Source: Planctomycetia bacterium
Lineage (GTDB): Bacteria > Planctomycetota > UBA11346
Direction: 5' to 3'
NCBI GenBank assembly: GCA_005801395.1
Contig: SYDV01000424.1
Location: forward strand, 1-11,013
Length of the DNA: 11,013 nt
Shown here piece by piece: positions 7,336 through 11,013 of the stretch; positions within the stretch are counted from its first letter, which is position 1; each line of letters starts with the position of its first letter. The notes beneath the pieces are model-generated. The model ran no database searches, was not told the origin of the DNA, and worked only from the letters and a program-made list of their open reading frames with translations. Both the position numbers and the translations under genes were made by a program.

Positions 7336-7633
7336 TCGGTAACTCCACGTCGGGACGAGCGATAATATTAACAGTAATAACTGCCAGGATTACATTCTGT
7401 GACTACTTTTGTTGATTGGAAAATAGGATTGTGGCAAATTAGTTAAAATCTATGGGGTTATAACAAATTGAAATGACAGGACCTTAACGATTCGACATCT
7501 TGTTTCAGACATCATGCGTTCGTTATTGTGACCCGATATTGATAGCGTGTTGTATCATTTAGGGCTTTGAAGGTCATCGGATGGAGAGGTCGAACTGTAG
7601 CAGTAAGGGAAGTTTCGCCAAAGAGTTACGTAA
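7336..7633. other. 298-bp intergenic region upstream of the cytochrome gene
   Basis: AT-rich, without a supported gene on either strand. It must hold the 3' flank of the kinase gene and probably the promoter of the cytochrome/DUF1552 pair, both read on the - strand. GGAG (complement of 7343-7346) is the cytochrome RBS, 7 nt before ATG 7335. Several AT-rich -10-like hexamers exist (for example TATAAC, complement of 7459-7464), but none has a convincing -35 partner at 16-18 nt, so no promoter is called. No T-tailed hairpin was seen after the kinase stop; only an 8-bp palindrome TTACGTAA at 7626-7633 abuts it. Confidence 0.5.
7343..7346 (-). promoter_or_regulatory. Ribosome binding site of the cytochrome gene
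   Basis: GGAG on the - strand, 7 nt before ATG 7335-7333. The good spacing supports this start, which also places the hydrophobic export signal at residue 2 onward. Confidence 0.6.
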
Positions 7634-9640
7634 TTATCGAACCATCGTTCCTGGCCCACTGTGCTCGATGACCTCTACCACATGAAATGCCGTCGGTGAT
7701 TCCCAACTGGCGATACCCAGTTGTCCTGGGTTGCCGCGTAGATGGTAAACCGATGGATTAGTTAACTCACGGTAATTGGTCGGCGTGCGAGTAATAATTT
7801 GACCATCAAGGAGTGCGGTGGTTTCACCACGGCGCACGCGTAAAACTGATTCATAGCGTTGACCCGTGGTAAGACACGAAGGCTGTTTCACCCGAGTCGT
7901 GTTTCCCACGTCATTTCCATGGAGTCCACGCATATTTTCAAACGCAAAAATGGTATTTCCCCAACCGCCCATGACCCAGGAAAATGCTTGGTTACGGGCG
8001 ACAAATATTTGCGACACGCAATGCAGTCCACTGCGTTTGGTGAAGACAATTCGATAATCGTATTCTTCTGGTGGGCGATAAGGAAGTGCGAGTCGTGAAG
8101 CACCCTGACCATCCGCCCAGGCTCCAGCGTTGTCGCTTACCAATGCGCCATCGATTCTTTGCCAAGTACCAAAGATCGCATCGCGTGTGGGATCGGCGAG
8201 CGCCAAAAGATCTATGGTGCGCGTTTGGTTGATGAGGCTGGGCGGCGGATTTACTGCAGTAATCGTAGTTTCTACCGAAGTTACGACGGGTGGTGGCTTG
8301 ATAGCGGGCGGAGGTGGGAGAAGAGAGGTTGGTGGTGGTAAGAGGGGAATGGTTTCGAATTGAGGTGGCTGAATTGGTGGTTCCGGTGCTACCGTGTCCG
8401 CAACGGGTAATGGATTGATAGGTGGCGCAATTTTTGTGGCTCCATTGGGTCTTAGGTACCACCAACCAGCGACCACCATCAGGACGACGATGGCTATGAC
8501 GATATAAGACATGAGATGATCAGGTTCATCTGCCAATACCTGACGCCTCCGTGCGATGGCTGAGGCTGAAAGGTTCAGAGGCGTTCCCGTTGGTGACATA
8601 TCGGAGGCAACTAATTCCAAATCGGCAATCAGCGTTTCGCCATCGGGATATCGATCATGCGGTTGTTTCGCCATCATCCGACAAACGACATGAGCGACCC
8701 CAGCTGGTAAGTCGGGAATCTCATCACGAGGATCCGGCCTAGCATCATTGATATGGTGCATAATGACGATCGCCGGGCTGTTACCACTGAAGGGAGTTTT
8801 ACCGGTCAGTAGATGATAGAGCGTTGCACCCAGGGCATAGATATCGGCGCGACCATCAATGCTTTTTTCACCACGTGCTTGTTCTGGCGCAATATAGTGG
8901 GGTGTTCCCATCACCACCCCAGTTTGTGTCATAAATGACTGTCCACCACCGAGTTGTTTGGCCAAGCCGAAATCAAGGACCTTGGCGATACCTTTATCGG
9001 ACACAACGATGTTTGCCGGTTTAATATCACGATGAATGATGTTTTTAGTATGGGCATGTGCGAGCGCAGCAGCGATCTGAGTGGTAATGGCAATCGCTTC
9101 GCGCCACGGCAAGACACCCAATCTTTTTATTGTAGTGTCGAGCGCTTCTCCTGGGCAAAACTCCATCGCGTACCAATGTACGCCGAAATCTTCACCCACG
9201 GCATAGGCAGCGACAATATGTGGGTGAATTAAACCAATGGCGGAGCGTGCTTCGCGCTTGAAACGGCTGACAAATTCACCATCGGCCGCATGTCGTTTCG
9301 GCAATACTTTGAGCGCCACTCGGCGGTTTTTATGAGAGTCATCTTCAGCCAAATAAACAGCGCCCATGCCGCCTTCGCCAAGTTTGCGTAAAATGCGATA
9401 AGGCCCAAGTTGCTGTAATCCTCCGACCTGTTTTGCCGCAAGGCGTTTTTCAACACCTTCGCGCTGGACGGTAGTGATAGCGCCCAGCTTAACTAAAATT
9501 TCGCCCATCGGGATGGTGACGCCACTGGCGAAGTTGCGGCGTTGTTCCTGCTCGGCCACTTCCACTTGTTCGGGTGTTACCATCGCCACTTGTTTGACGT
9601 AGCGGGCAAAGTCTTCGTCGCTGGGAACATGCTCGGTCAT
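7634..9640 (-). CDS. Transmembrane Ser/Thr protein kinase with extracytoplasmic LamG/DUF1080-like domain
   Basis: 668 residues. Residues 8-70 form a helical domain with two TPEQ/TTVQ-type units and GEILVKLGAIT, resembling the N-terminal domains of type II secretion ATPases (MshEN-like). The kinase domain spans about 81-345 with all key residues: glycine loop GEGGMGAVY (88-96), Lys111 in VALK, helix-C Glu130, HRDIKPAN (203-210), DFG (223-225), APE (251-253). Activation-loop Thr238, Thr240 and Thr246 are candidate phosphosites. One transmembrane helix (378-396) is followed by a Pro-rich linker (about 405-468) and a C-terminal beta-rich domain (about 475-662: FGTWQRIDGALVSD, PPEEYDYRIVFTKRSG, WVMGGWGNT, LDGQ, LGIASWESPTAFHVVEV) of a kind common in planctomycete kinases. 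The expected topology is kinase inside and sensor-like domain outside. No strong SD precedes ATG 9640. The kinase is predicted active; ligand and targets are unknown. Confidence 0.92.
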   Translation of the reverse strand: MTEHVPSDEDFARYVKQVAMVTPEQVEVAEQEQRRNFASGVTIPMGEILVKLGAITTVQREGVEKRLAAKQVGGLQQLGPYRILRKLGEGGMGAVYLAEDDSHKNRRVALKVLPKRHAADGEFVSRFKREARSAIGLIHPHIVAAYAVGEDFGVHWYAMEFCPGEALDTTIKRLGVLPWREAIAITTQIAAALAHAHTKNIIHRDIKPANIVVSDKGIAKVLDFGLAKQLGGGQSFMTQTGVVMGTPHYIAPEQARGEKSIDGRADIYALGATLYHLLTGKTPFSGNSPAIVIMHHINDARPDPRDEIPDLPAGVAHVVCRMMAKQPHDRYPDGETLIADLELVASDMSPTGTPLNLSASAIARRRQVLADEPDHLMSYIVIAIVVLMVVAGWWYLRPNGATKIAPPINPLPVADTVAPEPPIQPPQFETIPLLPPPTSLLPPPPAIKPPPVVTSVETTITAVNPPPSLINQTRTIDLLALADPTRDAIFGTWQRIDGALVSDNAGAWADGQGASRLALPYRPPEEYDYRIVFTKRSGLHCVSQIFVARNQAFSWVMGGWGNTIFAFENMRGLHGNDVGNTTRVKQPSCLTTGQRYESVLRVRRGETTALLDGQIITRTPTNYRELTNPSVYHLRGNPGQLGIASWESPTAFHVVEVIEHSGPGTMVR

Positions 9641-9678
9641 GGGTGGTCCGGTTCGGTATCAATCGTGCCTTCGTCGAG

Positions 9679-9706
9679 AGTATACACCAGTGCGAGTCGG
9701 TTCGAA
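9679..9706 (-). promoter_or_regulatory. Weak candidate promoter of the kinase gene
   Basis: On the - strand, TATACT (9684-9679) matches five of six -10 positions. TTCGAA (9706-9701) lies 16 nt upstream and matches the -35 consensus at only three positions. The -10 is 38 nt before the kinase ATG at 9640. A plausible position, but the -35 is poor. Confidence 0.3.
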
Positions 9707-9716
9707 CATCACGACC

Positions 9717-9733
9717 TTTGACGAAACGTCAAA
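9717..9733. repeat. Perfect 7-bp inverted repeat upstream of the kinase gene
   Basis: TTTGACG (9717-9723), AAA (9724-9726), CGTCAAA (9727-9733). The arms are perfectly complementary. It is not followed by a T-run on the - strand, so it is a poor terminator for the preceding gene. It lies just upstream of the weak kinase promoter candidate, where an operator could sit; a short RNA hairpin is the alternative. Confidence 0.5.
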
Positions 9734-9777
9734 CCAAGATCAAAAATCGATGCGCGACGCGTTTCTCTTGCGAGCCA

Positions 9778-11013
9778 TTATTCACGCAAGATTTTAATGC
9801 TCTGTATTTCAAATTTCGCTTGGGTGTCGCTGCCAACGAGCGGATCGATTCGTAATAGCGTTAGGTCGTGATTGAAGCCATTAACTGTGGTAACATCAAA
9901 GCGTAAGGTGACGAATTCATTGCCGATGTATGGGAGTCTAGCTGCCCAGGTCAATGTTGGCATGGTGGTAGTTTTAAAAAACAGCGCAACAAATCCTTCT
10001 TTTGTTCCACGTAGACGTATTTCGATATAGCCAGCATCTGTTACTGGAATAGCGAGATTTGAGGCAATAATAAAAGAGCCAGAGCCAATAATTTCGCCAC
10101 TCAAAGTGCCGTTGACGACATTTAAATTTACTATTTTATCTCCCACATTCCACGGCCCTTTCGAAATTTGGGTGAAATCCCATTCGTAAATCACCTTTTC
10201 ATTTACAGCTAATGGAGCTTTTTTAACCGCTTCTGCAGGGCTTTTATCCGCCTTTTTTGTAATGATGTCCCCTTGCCGTTTACTGAGGAGTTCACTGACA
10301 TTCTTATGTCGTTGCCAGACTTGAGCATTGTTCGTCGACTCAGTCATTTCTTTGGCTAAATCAGCTAATGGTTTCACTAAGGTTTCTGGATCGTTAGTGT
10401 GAGCCTGTAATTCAATGTCGCGTAGACGTTGATCAAATAGACTCATTTTTTCGTGTTCGTTAATCTGTTTATCCAAATGAGCCGCCAGCGCTGCTTGTCC
10501 TTCTTTTGCGCTCGCTTTTCTGGCCCAGGCGCGCAGGTAAATTATGTTTTCCGGTTTTGTATCAGGTTTTTGTTGGAGCATCGATCCGACCAGCGCACGT
10601 AATTCGGCGTCTGGTTTGTTTTTCTGCGCATCTCGTGCCAGACCAGCACGTGTCGCTGGTGACAGATCAATAAATAGGATGTCCCTGTGCAGGTAACCAT
10701 TACCAAATTTCGTCTCAAGATTCAATCCACTATCGTTAACAGATTTAATTTGGTTATCGTGACTGCGGCCGAGCAGAATTTTAGTGCCCGATTTCTCCTC
10801 TATCGTATATTCATAAATGTTAATCAAAGATTTAGCGCCAACTATGATCGCGGCTAAATTTTCATCGGCGAGCGTAATGCAAGAGAGATCTAATTGTAGT
10901 TCATTGATGAATGTAGCGTAGGTTGGATTGGAAATGGCGTCAGTTATTATTTTCCGCGCAACCGTATTCTTAGCGTTAGCCAACTCAATAAAGGCGCTGT
11001 CCCTGACGGTTAA
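9778..11013 (-). CDS. Uncharacterised protein with C-terminal jelly-roll-like domain (5' partial)
   Basis: The frame is open to the right edge of the window, so the N-terminus is missing; 411 residues are visible before TAA. I do not recognise the whole protein. Residues about 1-110 (from the edge) are mixed alpha/beta, with a short beta-rich stretch (IYEYTIEEKSG...). About 115-270 is helical, Ala/Lys/Glu-rich and possibly repeat-like (ATRAGLARDAQKNKPDAELR, then AKEGQAALAAHLD). About 275-408 is a beta-sandwich (YEWDFTQISKGPWNVGDK ... GYIEIRLRGTKEG ... LTLLRIDPL ... FEIQSIKI). The LRIDP...FEIQSIKI pattern is the end of a galactose-binding-like jelly-roll domain found attached to many secreted PVC enzymes and kinases. 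It lies 137 bp upstream of the kinase gene on the same strand, so co-expression is possible. It could itself be the tail of another signalling or secreted protein. Confidence 0.7.
   Translation of the reverse strand, partial: LTVRDSAFIELANAKNTVARKIITDAISNPTYATFINELQLDLSCITLADENLAAIIVGAKSLINIYEYTIEEKSGTKILLGRSHDNQIKSVNDSGLNLETKFGNGYLHRDILFIDLSPATRAGLARDAQKNKPDAELRALVGSMLQQKPDTKPENIIYLRAWARKASAKEGQAALAAHLDKQINEHEKMSLFDQRLRDIELQAHTNDPETLVKPLADLAKEMTESTNNAQVWQRHKNVSELLSKRQGDIITKKADKSPAEAVKKAPLAVNEKVIYEWDFTQISKGPWNVGDKIVNLNVVNGTLSGEIIGSGSFIIASNLAIPVTDAGYIEIRLRGTKEGFVALFFKTTTMPTLTWAARLPYIGNEFVTLRFDVTTVNGFNHDLTLLRIDPLVGSDTQAKFEIQSIKILRE

Noticed and set aside
8280..8350. G-rich tract on the + strand with several GGG runs (8288, 8306, 8316, 8344), possible G-quadruplex
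   Set aside because: It is the reverse complement of proline codons in the kinase linker; loops between runs are long (up to 25 nt), so coding content explains it.
7992..8465. 157-codon - strand frame overlapping the kinase gene
   Set aside because: A shadow of the kinase's linker and outer-domain region in another frame; composition is biased and no domain is visible, while the kinase frame is clearly the coding one.
1..11013. CRISPR array, transposon, phage, toxin-antitoxin or tRNA/rRNA content
   Set aside because: No regularly spaced repeats, no transposase or integrase motifs, no terminal inverted repeats and no recognisable tRNA or rRNA signature were seen on either strand.

Overview
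The gene families in this window point to a member of the PVC group (Planctomycetota, Verrucomicrobiota or Lentisphaerota). They include a multidomain planctomycete-type cytochrome c (PSCyt1/PSD3/PSD5/PSD4/PSCyt3/PSD2), a DUF1552 protein with a Tat signal, a secreted DUF1080 (3-keto-disaccharide hydrolase-like) protein, a transporter of the nucleoside:H+ symporter type, the tail of a Gfo/Idh/MocA-like oxidoreductase, and a Ser/Thr kinase with a planctomycete-style extracytoplasmic domain. Base composition is moderate, and the phylum cannot be fixed from the window alone.

The left part (about 1-2750) reads on the + strand. It holds the C-terminal end of a Gfo/Idh/MocA oxidoreductase, a 12-TM-type MFS permease (250-1737) and a secreted DUF1080 protein (about 1868-2671). 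A strong nested hairpin at 2696-2745 probably terminates this unit. Import of a small (glyco)molecule, its NAD(P)-dependent oxidation and periplasmic 3-keto-glycoside cleavage would form a coherent carbohydrate-use module.

The right part (2893-11013) reads entirely on the - strand and converges on the left part. In transcription order it holds a 5'-truncated gene with a C-terminal jelly-roll-like domain (9778-11013), a transmembrane Ser/Thr kinase (7634-9640), a large diheme cytochrome (4243-7335) and the DUF1552 protein (2893-4227). The last two form a tight pair: 15 nt separate the cytochrome stop from the DUF1552 start, with a Shine-Dalgarno (SD) sequence in the gap. The DUF1552 start appears to be a CTG codon that restores a full Tat signal; the first ATG lies 28 codons inside the gene and would delete that signal.

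No RNA gene, CRISPR array, insertion sequence, integrase or phage gene was seen, and nothing here clearly forms a new defence or mobile system. The most notable points are irregular gene boundaries (a CTG start, a secreted protein with no credible ATG, and a TGA exactly where DUF1080 proteins normally carry a conserved Trp), the kinase whose outer domain looks sugar-binding or LamG-like, and several small inverted repeats in the intergenic regions.
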